Positions 1 through 9,565 are shown, counted from the stretch's first letter. The stretch: DNA of 64,000 bases from Hydrogenophaga aromaticivorans (GCF_013387465.1 NZ_VYGV01000016.1:430872-494871), one strand, 5' to 3'. Program-made: numbers and translations. The notes: generated by a model not told the origin, from the letters alone.

Positions 1-1662
1 CCGGTGGGCGCGCACCGCGACCTGCTGGCCTACCTGGTGCGCCGCCTGCTGGAGAACGGCGCCAACTCGTCCTTCGTGCACCAGCTGGCCGACGAGTCGG
101 TGGGCATGGACGAACTGCTGATCTCACCGTTGCGCCTGGAGCCGCAACCCTCGCTGCCGCTGCCGGCCGACCTGTACGGCGCGAAGCGCGCCAACAGCCA
201 GGGCCTGGACCTCGCGGTGGCCTCGATGCGAGAGCCGCTGCTCGCCGCACTGGCCAGCACGCCGGTGCCCGCTGTGGCCGAGGCGAGCACCGCCGAGGTG
301 GATTCAGCGTCTGCCCAAGCCGTGGCCGCCTTCGCCGGCTGGAACCACACGCCGGTGGCCGAGCGCGCCGCCACGCTGCGCCGTGCCGCCGATGCGCTGC
401 AACAGCAGCTGCCGCGCTTCTGTGCCCTGCTGCTGAAAGAGGCGCACAAGACCTGGGGCGACGCGGTGTCCGAGGTGCGCGAGGCGGTGGACTTCCTGCG
501 CTTCTACGCCAACGACGCCGAGCGCGTGATGGCGCCGACCACGTTGCCTGGCCCCACGGGCGAGAGCAACGTGCTGCGCCTGGAAGGCCGTGGCGCCTGG
601 GTCTGCATCAGCCCCTGGAATTTCCCGCTCGCCATCTTCATGGGCCAGGTCGCCGCGGCGCTCGCCACCGGCAACACGGTGCTGGCCAAACCGGCCGAGC
701 AGACGCCGGCGGTGGCGCTCGAAGCGGTCAAGCTGCTGCACGCCGCCGGTGTGCCGGCCAATGTGCTGCAATTGCTGCACGGCCCGGGCGAGACCGTGGG
801 CGCTGCGCTGGTGGCGCAACCCGGCATCGCGGGTGTGGTGTTCACCGGCTCCACGCAGGTGGCCAAGATCATCCAGCGCGCGCTGGCCGCGAAAGACGGC
901 GCCATCGTGCCGCTGATCGCCGAGACCGGTGGCATCAACGCCATGTTGGTCGACAGCACGGCCCTGCCCGAGCAGGTGGCCGACGCGGTGGTGCAGAGCG
1001 CCTTCCGCAGCGCCGGACAACGTTGCTCGGCCCTGCGCCTGCTGTGCCTGCACGAAGGCATTGCGGACCACGTGATCGAGATGATCCAGGGCGCGGCGAA
1101 AGAACTGGTGGCCGGCAGCCCGGCCGCGCTGGCCACCGACCTCGGCCCGGTGATCGACGCCGAAGCGTTTGAAGGTATCGGCCGTCACTTGACACGGTTG
1201 CACGCCGAGGCCAAGCCTCTGCTGCCCGCCGCCGCGCCGGCCACCACGCTGCCCAACCTGATCCCGCCGCAGATGTTCGAGGTGAAAGCCATCGCCGACG
1301 TGAAGGCCGAAATTTTCGGCCCGGTGCTGCAGGTGGTGCGCTGGGGCGGCGACCCGATGGACGTGATCCGCCAGATCAACGCGCTGGGCTATGGCCTGAC
1401 ACTGGGCATCCAGACCCGCATCGACAGCCGCGCCCAGGCGCTGGCCGCGGCGGCGCGCGTGGGCAACGTCTACGTGAACCGCAACATGATCGGCGCCGTG
1501 GTGGGCGTGCAGCCCTTCGGCGGCGAGGGCCTGAGCGGCACCGGACCCAAGGCGGGTGGGCCGAACTATCTGCACCGTTTCTGCGCCGAGCAGACCCTGA
1601 CCATCAACACCACGGCGGCCGGTGGCAACGTGGCCTTGTTTGCGGGACCGGCTCTCCACTGA
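1..1662 (+). CDS. putA: Bifunctional proline dehydrogenase / P5C dehydrogenase, 3' part
   Basis: This is the C-terminal part of PutA; the 5' end lies outside the window and the frame is open from base 1. The first ~45 residues (RDLLAYLVRRLLENGANSSF) match the end of the proline dehydrogenase barrel. From about residue 75 onward it is an aldehyde dehydrogenase domain that oxidises glutamate semialdehyde to glutamate with NAD+. Visible are the cofactor-binding stretch ISPWNFPLAIF, the general-base region PLIAETGGINAM and the catalytic cysteine in SAGQRCSALRLL. The protein ends soon after the dehydrogenase domain (TINTTAAGGN...). It would use proline as carbon and nitrogen source, passing the intermediate between the two domains. 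A biotin-dependent carboxylase gene follows 64 bp downstream on the same strand. The family assignment is secure. Confidence 0.96.
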   Translation, partial: PVGAHRDLLAYLVRRLLENGANSSFVHQLADESVGMDELLISPLRLEPQPSLPLPADLYGAKRANSQGLDLAVASMREPLLAALASTPVPAVAEASTAEVDSASAQAVAAFAGWNHTPVAERAATLRRAADALQQQLPRFCALLLKEAHKTWGDAVSEVREAVDFLRFYANDAERVMAPTTLPGPTGESNVLRLEGRGAWVCISPWNFPLAIFMGQVAAALATGNTVLAKPAEQTPAVALEAVKLLHAAGVPANVLQLLHGPGETVGAALVAQPGIAGVVFTGSTQVAKIIQRALAAKDGAIVPLIAETGGINAMLVDSTALPEQVADAVVQSAFRSAGQRCSALRLLCLHEGIADHVIEMIQGAAKELVAGSPAALATDLGPVIDAEAFEGIGRHLTRLHAEAKPLLPAAAPATTLPNLIPPQMFEVKAIADVKAEIFGPVLQVVRWGGDPMDVIRQINALGYGLTLGIQTRIDSRAQALAAAARVGNVYVNRNMIGAVVGVQPFGGEGLSGTGPKAGGPNYLHRFCAEQTLTINTTAAGGNVALFAGPALH

Positions 1663-1726
1663 CCTTGAGTCGACCGGGTGTCGCCCGCATGACCGCCAGC
1701 GACCTCTCGATAGCCACAATGCGCGC

Positions 1727-3556
1727 ATGACCACCGTGCGCTCTCCCCTGCAGGCCCAGCTCGTGCAATGGCTCGTCGACCCCGGCGACACGGTGCGTGC
1801 CGGGGATCCGCTGGTGATCCTGGAAGCCATGAAGATGGAGCACGAGCTGCGCGCCGAATCGGCCGGGCGGGTGGTCGAACGTTTCTTCAGCGAAGGCGAG
1901 ACGGTGGACGAGGGCGCCGGTCTGCTGCGCCTGGAGCCCATGGTGCCGATGCAAGCGGCTGCCGATGCGGTCACCCCCGAACCGGATCGGGTGCCGCCAG
2001 CCGCTCACCAGCGGGTCGATCTGCAGCGGCTCGCCCAACGCACGGCCCGGACCCTTGACGCGGCACGCCCCGAGGCCGTGGCCAGACGCCACGCGCTGGG
2101 CTTGCGCACGGCGCGTGAGAACATCGCCGACCTGTGCGACGACGGCAGTTTCATCGAATACGGTGCGCTCGCGGTGGCCGCGCAACGCAGCCGCCGTTCG
2201 GAAGAAGACCTGATCGCGAACACACCGGCCGACGGCATGGTGACCGGCATCGGTTCGGTCAACGGCCTGATCTTCGGCGCCGAGCCGTCACGCACCGTGG
2301 TCATGGCCTACGACGCTACCGTGCTGGCCGGCACGCAGGGCATGCGCAACCATGCCAAGACCGACCGCCTGCTGGGCATCGCGCTGGCCCAGAAGCTGCC
2401 CGTGGTGCTGTTCGCCGAGGGCGGCGGCGGGCGGCCGGGTGACACCGACATGCCCATCGTGGCCGGCCTTCACGTCGGCACCTTCGCGGCCTTTGCGCGC
2501 CTGTCGGGTCAGGTACCGGTGGTGGGCATCGCGGCGGGCCGCTGTTTCGCCGGCAACGCTGCCCTGCTCGGGTGCAGCGACGTGATCATCGCCACCCGCC
2601 AGAGCAACATCGGCATGGGTGGCCCGGCCATGGTGGAAGGTGGTGGCCTCGGCGTGTTCCGGCCGGAGGACATCGGTCCGTCGGACGTGCAACACGCCAA
2701 CGGCGTGATCGACCTGCTGGTGGACGACGAGGCGCAGGCGGTGGCCGCGGCGCGCCACTATCTATCGTTCTTCCAGGGTCGGGTGAAAGACTGGATCGCT
2801 CCCGACACCCACGCCCTGCGCGACCTCGTGCCGGAAAACCGGCTGCGCGTCTACGACACCCGTGCGGTGATGGCCGGGCTGGTGGATCAGGGCAGCGTGC
2901 TGATGCTGCGCGCAGGTTTTGGCGTGGGCATCCACACCGCGCTGGCGCGCATCGAAGGCCGGCCCGTGGGGCTGATGGCCAACAACCCGTTGCACCTGGG
3001 CGGTGCCATCGACGCCGATGCGGCCGACAAGGCGGCGCGCTTCATGCAGCTGTGCAACGCGCACAGCCTGCCCATCGTCAGCCTGGTCGACACGCCGGGT
3101 TTCATGGTCGGGCCGGCGATGGAAGCGCGGGCCCAGGTGCGGCACGCGAGCCGGCTCTTCGTGACCGCGGCCAGCCTGCGGGTGCCGTTTTTCAGTGTGG
3201 TGCTGCGCAAAGGCTACGGTCTGGGCGCCATGGGCATGACCGCCGGGGGCTTCCATGCGCCCCTGTTCACGGTCGCCTGGCCCACCGGTGAGTTCGGGGC
3301 CATGGGGCTGGAGGGTGCTGTGCGGCTGGGTTACCGCAAGGAGCTGGAAGCCTTGCCGGACGGGCCGCAGCGGCAGGCGCTGTTCGAGGAATTGCTGGCG
3401 CGTCAGGTGGCCAACGGTTCGGCTGTCCAGATGGCGACCACCCTGGAGATCGATGCGGTGATCGACCCCGCAGACACCCGCCACTGGCTGGCGCAGGGGT
3501 TGGCCGGCGCGCGCACGGAAACCACCGCGCCCTCGCGCTTCATCGATACCTGGTGA
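1727..3556 (+). CDS. Biotinyl (BCCP)-carboxyltransferase fusion, acyl-CoA carboxylase family
   Basis: The 609-residue protein starts at ATG 1727 (MTTVRSPLQ); the frame is open upstream, but that part overlaps putA and has no domain. Residues ~1-70 form a biotinyl domain with the biotinylation motif EAMKMEH (Lys36). Residues ~100-600 form an acetyl-CoA/propionyl-CoA-type carboxyltransferase (crotonase fold), with glycine-rich CoA and oxyanion loops such as FAEGGGGRPGD, GRCFAGNAAL and VDTPGFMVG. Such enzymes move carboxyl from carboxybiotin to an acyl-CoA. The biotin carboxylase subunit that must charge the biotin is not in the window. This order (carrier first, then transferase) is less common than separate subunits or the long BC-BCCP-CT proteins. 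The substrate cannot be read from the sequence. Confidence 0.88.
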   Translation: MTTVRSPLQAQLVQWLVDPGDTVRAGDPLVILEAMKMEHELRAESAGRVVERFFSEGETVDEGAGLLRLEPMVPMQAAADAVTPEPDRVPPAAHQRVDLQRLAQRTARTLDAARPEAVARRHALGLRTARENIADLCDDGSFIEYGALAVAAQRSRRSEEDLIANTPADGMVTGIGSVNGLIFGAEPSRTVVMAYDATVLAGTQGMRNHAKTDRLLGIALAQKLPVVLFAEGGGGRPGDTDMPIVAGLHVGTFAAFARLSGQVPVVGIAAGRCFAGNAALLGCSDVIIATRQSNIGMGGPAMVEGGGLGVFRPEDIGPSDVQHANGVIDLLVDDEAQAVAAARHYLSFFQGRVKDWIAPDTHALRDLVPENRLRVYDTRAVMAGLVDQGSVLMLRAGFGVGIHTALARIEGRPVGLMANNPLHLGGAIDADAADKAARFMQLCNAHSLPIVSLVDTPGFMVGPAMEARAQVRHASRLFVTAASLRVPFFSVVLRKGYGLGAMGMTAGGFHAPLFTVAWPTGEFGAMGLEGAVRLGYRKELEALPDGPQRQALFEELLARQVANGSAVQMATTLEIDAVIDPADTRHWLAQGLAGARTETTAPSRFIDTW

Positions 3557-3565
3557 GCAGGGAGC

Positions 3566-3589
3566 CGTCCGCCGCAGAACGGGCGGACG
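3566..3589. terminator. Hairpin between convergent genes
   Basis: CGTCCGCC (3566-3573) pairs with GGCGGACG (3582-3589) around an 8-base loop. It lies in the 39-bp gap between the converging carboxylase and response-regulator genes. There is no clear T-run, so a bidirectional terminator function is inferred from position only. Confidence 0.45.
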
Positions 3590-3595
3590 CGTGGT

Positions 3596-4081
3596 TCAGG
3601 CGAGTTCGCCGAAGCTGGTGGTCCGCACGCCAGCGCTGGCGCTCTGGGGCGCGGGCTGGTTGATGTTGACCCAGAACTCGCACACGTGCTTCATGGCGCT
3701 GAGGAACTGCGCGAACTCGGTGGGCTTGGCGATGTAGGCGTTGGTGCCGGCGTCGTAGGCCCGTTGCAGGTCACTGGGTTCGGTCGACGAGGTGAGCACC
3801 ACCACCGGTATGTTGCGCAGGTGCTCGGAACTCTTGATTTCCTTCAGCACGCCGATGCCGTCCAGCAGGGGCATCTTCAGGTCCAGCAGGACCAGGATGG
3901 GGTTGCCGCCCGAGCGGTCGGTGAAACCGTCGCGGCGGTAGAGGTAGTCCAGCGCCTGCATGCCGTCGGAAACATGGGTGACACGTCCGTCCAGCCCATG
4001 ACGCGCCAGCGCCAGCTTGGTCAGCTCGGCATCGTCCGGGTTGTCCTCGACGAGAAGAATGGCTTCGGCGTTCTTGTTCAT
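3596..4081 (-). CDS. Single-domain response regulator, Rcp1/CheY-like
   Basis: A 161-residue receiver domain with no output domain. The acidic pair is in VEDNPDDAEL, the phospho-acceptor is Asp67 in LVLLDLKMPLLDG, the conserved Thr/Ser is in VVVLTSS, and the Lys is in AYIAKP. The long insertion after alpha2 (YLYRRDGFTDRSGG) is typical of the Rcp1 group, which partners phytochrome-like kinases. Its start codon overlaps the stop of the upstream kinase by four bases (ATGA), so the two are translationally coupled. The regulator most likely takes its phosphate from that kinase and acts by protein contact. The downstream target is unknown. Confidence 0.93.
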   Translation of the reverse strand: MNKNAEAILLVEDNPDDAELTKLALARHGLDGRVTHVSDGMQALDYLYRRDGFTDRSGGNPILVLLDLKMPLLDGIGVLKEIKSSEHLRNIPVVVLTSSTEPSDLQRAYDAGTNAYIAKPTEFAQFLSAMKHVCEFWVNINQPAPQSASAGVRTTSFGELA

Positions 4082-7000
4082 GGTTCCAGGACGGAAGGGA
4101 TGGAGTCGCGCCCGAAGTCTGTCGGGCTGACCCCTTCAAACGGGAGCGAAAAATGAAACACGCTGCCTTCGCCCACTTGGCTTTCTGCCCAGATGCTACC
4201 ACCGTGGCGCTCCAGGATGCGCCGCGTGAGCGCCAGACCAATACCGGTACCCTCGAACTCGGAGGCGCGGTGCAGGCGCTGGAAAACGCCAAACAGCTTC
4301 TGCGCATATTGTGTATCGAAACCCACACCGTTGTCACGCACGTCAAAGGTGTAACCCACGGCGGGATCCACGCTCCAGCTGATCTCGATGCGGGCCCGTT
4401 CGCGCGGGCGGGTGTATTTGAAGGCGTTGCCCAGCAGGTTGGCCCAGACCTCCCGCAGCAGCAGGGCATCGCCCTGGACCACCGGCAGATCGGGTGCCAC
4501 CACCCAGTCGACCACGCGCCCACCGGTGTCGTGCGCGAGCTGGTTGACCACGGCGTCCACCAGCATGGCGAAGTCCACCGCGGTGAGGTTGACCGCCGAG
4601 CGCCCGAGACGGGAAAAGGCCAGCAGACCGTCGATGAGCTGGCTCATGTGGCGCGCCGAGTTGCCGATCGTGTTCAGGTAGCGCTGCGTGGTCTCATCGC
4701 CGCGTTCGCCCAGGTGCTCGTCCAGCAGGCTCACAAAACTGGAGATGTGGCGCAGCGGTGAACGCAGATCGTGCGACACCGAATAGGAGAAAGACTCCAG
4801 ATCCTTGTTGGCGGCGAGCAGCTGCTCGGTGCGTTCGGCCACCCGGTTCTCCAGTTCGTCGTTGATGTTGCGCATCAGGTCGTCGAGCCGCTTGGCGTCG
4901 GTCATGTCGCGGTTGATCTTGGCGAAACCCCGCAGTTCACCACTGTCGTCGCGCAGGGCGATCAGCAGCGAATGCGAAAAATACCGCGAGCCGTCCTTGC
5001 GTTCATGCCAGCTGTGCAGTTCGTGCTGGCCGCGGGAGGCCGCCATGCGCAGCATCTGGTTGGCGCTGGCCAGGGCGTCATCGGGCCGGTCATTGCGGAA
5101 CAGCAGGGCATAGTGCCGCCCCAGCATTTCGGACGGTGAGTAGCCCTCCATGCGCTGGGCACTGTCGGTCCAGTCGGTGATGCGGCCGTCGGCGTCCAGG
5201 AAAAAGATGCAGTACTCGCGCAGGTTGTCCACCATCAGGCGGAAGCGCTGCTCGCTCTCCAGCAGCTCCATGGAGCGCTCGCGGATGCGCAGCTCCAGTT
5301 CGTCGTTCAGCTGGCTGACACGTTGCTCGATGCGCTTGTGGTCGGTGATGTCGATGGCCTGCACGAACACACCCTGAACCCGTCCTTCGTGGATGTCGGG
5401 CAAATAGGTGGTGCTGACAAAAATCGACTCGCCGTTGACGGTCTGGCGCCAGACCTCGTAGTTTTGCGTCTGGCCGCCCAGTGCGGCCTGCAGCCGGGGG
5501 CCGATCTCGGCCCATTCATCCGGTGGCACGCACTCGCTGATGTGAAGCCCCAGCATCTTTTCGGGGCTGAGGCCAAAGAGGCGCTGGTGCTCGGCGTTGG
5601 CAAAGCGCAGACGCAGCATCGCGTCCAGGTAGGCGATCAGGCCGGGTACGTGGTCGGTGATGGTCTGCAGGAAACGCTGGTTTTCGCGCAGGGCGATCTC
5701 GGCGGTCTTGCGGGGGGTGATGTCCACCACCGTGGTGTTGCTGCGCAAAAACTGGCCGCTGGCGTCACGCACCGCGGAGGACGACAGCAGCGCGTGAAAG
5801 TGGGTGCCATCGCGGCGCAGCATCTCGTACTCGGCCCCTTCCAGCTTGCCATCCTGGATCAGGCGTTGCAGGCGGTCCTCCAGCAGCGGCGCCCGGCTGG
5901 GCAGGATGAAGTCGCGGAAGGTCTTGATGCCGACGACCTCTTCGCGCTCATAGCCCAGCCACTGAAGCTCTGTGTCGTTGATCGAGACATAGATGCCGTT
6001 GATGTCCAGCGAGTGGTAGCCGCAGGGCGCATGGTTGTACAGGCCTTGCGCCAGTTCCAGTGCCTCCTGGAGCTGCTGGTTGGTCCGCTTCACCTGGTCT
6101 TCGCTGGCCTTGCGCTCGGTGATGTCGTGCATCTGGATGAACAGGCCTTGCACCTCACCCTGTTGCCAGTACGGCGTGTATTCGATGCTGGCGTAGAAAC
6201 GGTGCCCGTCGGGAAAAGACCGATCGCCCTCAAACTGCTGGGTCTCGCCCCGCAAGGCCATCGCCAGCTGCGGCTTGGCCGATTCGTAGTCCTGCGGCCG
6301 CGCGATCTGGCTCAGGTGCAGGCCCAGCAACCGCTCGGGCAGGTCGGTCCGCCAGCGCGCGTAGCTGGCGTTGGCGAAACGGCAGATCAGGTCGCGGTCG
6401 AAAAACGCCAGCTGGACCGGGATGCTGTTGGTGATGTTCTGCAGGAAGTCGCGCTGCGCCTGCAGGGCGGCATCCGCACGCTTGCGTTCGGTGATGTCGA
6501 TCAGGGTGCTGTTGGTGCGCACAAACTGGCCCTGTTCGTCCCTCACCACGGTGCTGGAGGCCAGACCGACGAAGGCGCGGCCATCGGGCAGCCGCAAGGC
6601 CACTTCTTCGGGTTCGAGGTGACCGGTGCTTTCCAGCTGCTGCCGGCGCTCGTTCTGCTTGGCCAGTTGCGAAGGATCGACCAGGTCGCGGAAGCTCAGG
6701 CGGCCGACGACCTCCTCGCGTTCGCGGCCCAGCCAGTTCAACGCGGTCTGGTTGATCATCTGGATGGTGCCATCGCGGTCCAGCGAGTAGTAGCCACAGG
6801 GCGCCTGGTTGTACAGGGCCTGGGCTTCCTGCAGCGTCTGGCGCAGCCGCGCGTTGGCCTGGGCCAGTTCGTCGGTGCGTTCGCGCACGCGGGTTTCCAG
6901 CTGCGTGTTGAGCTGGCGGATTTCTTCCTGCTGCAGGTGTTGCTCGGTGATGTCGCGCGAGACCACCAGCAGCATGGCGGGTTGGCCCTTCTCGTCGTTG

Positions 7001-7917
7001 ATGGGCGAGACCATGGTGTCCCACCACTTGGGGGTTTGCTTGAAGGTCATGCCAAAGGCCACGAACCGGGAGCTTGTGCCCCGACCCGCGCTCTCGACAG
7101 CCGCGCGTGCGAGCACGGCGCTCTCTTCGCCCCACCACTGCGTCCAGTCGCTGCCGCGCACCTGTTCGAAATCGTCCACCTCGACCAGACGACACCCCTG
7201 GGCCGTCATCTGCATCACCCGACCCCGGAGGTCCAGCACTTTGGTGCAATCGGTGCTGCTGGCGATGATCTGCCGGTTGAGTTCGGCCTTGATCCGGGCG
7301 TCGGCCTGCAGCTCGCGCAGCGAGGTGATGTCCTGCACGAAACCCAGTTGCCCGATGGGTTGACCGTTCCCGTCCTGCAGGGGTGCGTTGCGCACCAGCA
7401 CGTGCGCGAAGTCCTGACCAGGGCGCAACAGGCGCAACTCGACACTGACGGGTTCCCGGTTCTGGGTGCCCGCGGTCCATTCGCGCCGGACCCGATCGAT
7501 GTCGTCCGGATGCACCTGCTTGAGCCAGCCGAAATCCGGGAAGTCCTCGGCCTGCAAACCGAAGATGCGTTGCAGGGACTCGTCCACGTGGGTGAGCACG
7601 CCGCCCGCGTCGATCCGGAAGATGCCGATCGGGAACACGCCGGCCAGTGCCGCAAACAGCGCCTCGTATTCCAGCTGTGCCGCCTGGGGGTTGTCGGGCC
7701 CGTTCAGGGGGCGCGACGTGAGGTTCAGTGCCAGCGGCAGACTCGCCCGCCCGTTCCTGTGCTCACCCAGGTGTTGTGCATACGACTGGCGCAGGTGCTG
7801 GTTCTCCTGGCGCAGCGCTTCGATCTCCCGGAGCAACTCCAGCTCGCGCTCCGTCCGGGCCTCGTGGCCGGTCGCGGCAACGGCGTTGTGGCCGGTATCG
7901 GGGAGGTGTGCACTCAT
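4078..7917 (-). CDS. Multi-PAS sensor histidine kinase
   Basis: A 1279-residue kinase with no predicted membrane segment, so probably cytoplasmic. Order: N-terminal coiled coil (~22-50), PAS 1 (~82-200), a divergent PAS 2 (~215-325), coiled coil, PAS 3 (~365-475), PAS 4 (~488-600), PAS 5 (~622-735), PAS 6 (~748-858), coiled coil, PAS 7 (~890-1008), a dimerisation/phospho-acceptor domain with His1049 in YSVSHDLRSPLRH, and an HATPase domain with N box (NLLGNAFKY), G1 (DNGVGF) and G2 (GTGIGLAL). The SVSHDLRSPLRH type resembles phytochrome-like kinases, in line with the Rcp1-like regulator encoded next. PAS 3-4 and PAS 5-6 are an internal duplication with a 258-residue offset. Ligands are unknown; no haem or flavin signature is obvious. 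Confidence 0.94.
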   Translation of the reverse strand: MSAHLPDTGHNAVAATGHEARTERELELLREIEALRQENQHLRQSYAQHLGEHRNGRASLPLALNLTSRPLNGPDNPQAAQLEYEALFAALAGVFPIGIFRIDAGGVLTHVDESLQRIFGLQAEDFPDFGWLKQVHPDDIDRVRREWTAGTQNREPVSVELRLLRPGQDFAHVLVRNAPLQDGNGQPIGQLGFVQDITSLRELQADARIKAELNRQIIASSTDCTKVLDLRGRVMQMTAQGCRLVEVDDFEQVRGSDWTQWWGEESAVLARAAVESAGRGTSSRFVAFGMTFKQTPKWWDTMVSPINDEKGQPAMLLVVSRDITEQHLQQEEIRQLNTQLETRVRERTDELAQANARLRQTLQEAQALYNQAPCGYYSLDRDGTIQMINQTALNWLGREREEVVGRLSFRDLVDPSQLAKQNERRQQLESTGHLEPEEVALRLPDGRAFVGLASSTVVRDEQGQFVRTNSTLIDITERKRADAALQAQRDFLQNITNSIPVQLAFFDRDLICRFANASYARWRTDLPERLLGLHLSQIARPQDYESAKPQLAMALRGETQQFEGDRSFPDGHRFYASIEYTPYWQQGEVQGLFIQMHDITERKASEDQVKRTNQQLQEALELAQGLYNHAPCGYHSLDINGIYVSINDTELQWLGYEREEVVGIKTFRDFILPSRAPLLEDRLQRLIQDGKLEGAEYEMLRRDGTHFHALLSSSAVRDASGQFLRSNTTVVDITPRKTAEIALRENQRFLQTITDHVPGLIAYLDAMLRLRFANAEHQRLFGLSPEKMLGLHISECVPPDEWAEIGPRLQAALGGQTQNYEVWRQTVNGESIFVSTTYLPDIHEGRVQGVFVQAIDITDHKRIEQRVSQLNDELELRIRERSMELLESEQRFRLMVDNLREYCIFFLDADGRITDWTDSAQRMEGYSPSEMLGRHYALLFRNDRPDDALASANQMLRMAASRGQHELHSWHERKDGSRYFSHSLLIALRDDSGELRGFAKINRDMTDAKRLDDLMRNINDELENRVAERTEQLLAANKDLESFSYSVSHDLRSPLRHISSFVSLLDEHLGERGDETTQRYLNTIGNSARHMSQLIDGLLAFSRLGRSAVNLTAVDFAMLVDAVVNQLAHDTGGRVVDWVVAPDLPVVQGDALLLREVWANLLGNAFKYTRPRERARIEISWSVDPAVGYTFDVRDNGVGFDTQYAQKLFGVFQRLHRASEFEGTGIGLALTRRILERHGGSIWAESQVGEGSVFHFSLPFEGVSPTDFGRDSIPSVLEP

Positions 7918-7968
7918 CGCGCACTACTGTACCTGAGGCAGTGCTGCAGACCCCGTGAGATTTGCCGG

Positions 7969-9471
7969 TCAGAAGCGTGGCAGTTCCGGGAATGAAAGCC
8001 GGCCGCCACGCACCAGCATCTTGCCGTTTTCGGCGCACCGCTGCAGCGTGGGAATGACCTTGCCGGGATTCAGTAATTCTTTGGTATCAAAAGCACGCTT
8101 CACGCCGAACATGAGCGCATTCTCCTCGGGCGAAAACTGCACACACATGCTGTTGAGCTTTTCCACGCCGACGCCGTGCTCTCCGGTCACCGTGCCACCC
8201 ATGGCGACGCTGGTCTCCAGGATGTCGGCGCCAAACAGCTCGCAGCGGTGCAGCTGGTCGGGGTCGTTGGCGTCGAACAGGATCAGCGGATGCAGGTTGC
8301 CGTCGCCAGCGTGGAACACGTTGGCGCAGCGCAGGCCGTACTTCTGTTCCATTTCGCCGATGGCGATCAGGATGTCGGCCAGGCGCTTGCGCGGGATGGT
8401 CGAGTCCATGCACATGTAGTCGGGGCTGATGCGCCCGCTGGCCGGGAACGCGTTCTTGCGCCCGCTCCAGAAGCGCAGGCGTTCGGCTTCGTCCCTGCTG
8501 ACCGCGATGGCGGTGGCGCCGTGATCGCGCAGCACGGCGCTCATGCGGCCGATCTCTTCTTCGACTTCTTCGGGCGTGCCGTCGCTCTCGCACAGCAGGA
8601 TGGCGGCGGCGTTGAGGTCGTAGCCGGCATGCACGAAGTCTTCCACCGCGGCGGTCATGGGCTTGTCCATCATCTCCAGCCCGGCCGGGATGATGCCGGC
8701 CGCGATCACCGCGGCCACGGCGTCGCCGGCTTTCTGGATGTCGTCGAAGCTGGCCATGATGCAGCGCGCCAGCAGGGGTTTGGGCACCAGTTTGACGGTG
8801 ACTTCGGTGGTGACGGCCAGCATGCCTTCGCTGCCGATCACCAGCGAGAGCAGGTCCAGGCCCGGGGTGTCGAGCGCTTCACCGCCGAAGCTGACGGGCT
8901 CGCCTTCGATGGTGAAGCCGCGCACCTGCAGCACGTTGTGCACGGTGAGGCCGTATTTCAGGCAGTGCACGCCGCCCGAGTTCTCGGCCACGTTGCCGCC
9001 GATGGTGCAGGCGATCTGGCTGCTCGGGTCGGGCGCGTAGTACAGGCCGTGGGGCGCAGCGGCCTCGCTGATGGCGAGGTTGCGCACACCGCCCTGGACC
9101 ACCGCGGTGCGCGAGCGCGGATCGATGGACAGGATGCGGTTGAACTTGGCCAGCGACAGCGTGACGCCCAGCGCGTGGGGCATGGCGCCGCCCGAGAGCC
9201 CGGTGCCGGCGCCGCGGGCCACCACGGGCACTTCCAGCGCGTGGCAGGCCTTGAGCACAGCCGCCACCTGGGCTTCGGTTTCGGGCAAGGCGACCACCAG
9301 CGGGCGTTCCCGGTAGGCGGTCAGGCCGTCGCATTCGTAAGGCACAGTGTCTTCGGCCTGCCAGAGCAAGGCGTGCGCCGGCAGCAACGCCTGCAGGGTG
9401 CGCACCACCTCGGCCTGGCGGGCGGCGCGTTCGGCGCGGGTGACTTCGGCGGGGGCGGTGGGTGCGTTCAT
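7969..9471 (-). CDS. FAD-linked oxidase, GlcD/D-lactate dehydrogenase family
   Basis: The chosen start is ATG at 9471 (MNAPTAP), giving 500 residues, the normal GlcD length; upstream codons of the open frame add an unlikely leader. The N-terminal half is a PCMH-type FAD domain with VVVARGAGTGLSGGAM and the diphosphate-binding stretch GGNVAENSGG. The C-terminal half is the FAD oxidase C domain with HAGDGNLHP and GGTVTGEHGVGVEK. Such enzymes oxidise 2-hydroxy acids (glycolate, D-lactate, D-2-hydroxyglutarate). GlcE and GlcF are not adjacent, so it may be a stand-alone dehydrogenase or have distant partners. It is divergent from hsp20, with a 197-bp shared upstream region. Confidence 0.9.
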   Translation of the reverse strand: MNAPTAPAEVTRAERAARQAEVVRTLQALLPAHALLWQAEDTVPYECDGLTAYRERPLVVALPETEAQVAAVLKACHALEVPVVARGAGTGLSGGAMPHALGVTLSLAKFNRILSIDPRSRTAVVQGGVRNLAISEAAAPHGLYYAPDPSSQIACTIGGNVAENSGGVHCLKYGLTVHNVLQVRGFTIEGEPVSFGGEALDTPGLDLLSLVIGSEGMLAVTTEVTVKLVPKPLLARCIMASFDDIQKAGDAVAAVIAAGIIPAGLEMMDKPMTAAVEDFVHAGYDLNAAAILLCESDGTPEEVEEEIGRMSAVLRDHGATAIAVSRDEAERLRFWSGRKNAFPASGRISPDYMCMDSTIPRKRLADILIAIGEMEQKYGLRCANVFHAGDGNLHPLILFDANDPDQLHRCELFGADILETSVAMGGTVTGEHGVGVEKLNSMCVQFSPEENALMFGVKRAFDTKELLNPGKVIPTLQRCAENGKMLVRGGRLSFPELPRF

Positions 9472-9541
9472 GCGCGCCAGTTTAGGACAGCGTGCTTCAC
9501 CGTGGGTTGAAGAAACTTGCAAGAACCTGTGAGCCGGCGGT

Positions 9542-9555
9542 TTGACGCAGCTCAA
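9542..9555. promoter_or_regulatory. FNR/ANR-type box upstream of hsp20
   Basis: TTGACGCAGCTCAA fits the FNR-family pattern TTGA-N6-TCAA. It lies just upstream of the sigma32-like -35 element of hsp20 and between hsp20 and the divergent glcD-type gene. Similar boxes occur at 25821 and 53490. Binding is inferred from the motif only. Confidence 0.45.
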
Positions 9556-9565
9556 ACGCCGGGGT

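Noticed and set aside
304..1974. A 556-codon minus-strand frame over putA and the carboxylase
   Set aside because: Antisense shadow of two recognisable enzymes; composition and lack of domains say non-coding.
5323..7995. A long (890-codon) plus-strand open frame over the seven-PAS kinase
   Set aside because: It is the antisense of a well-supported kinase gene; high GC in the third position removes stop codons on the other strand, and the product has no domain pattern.
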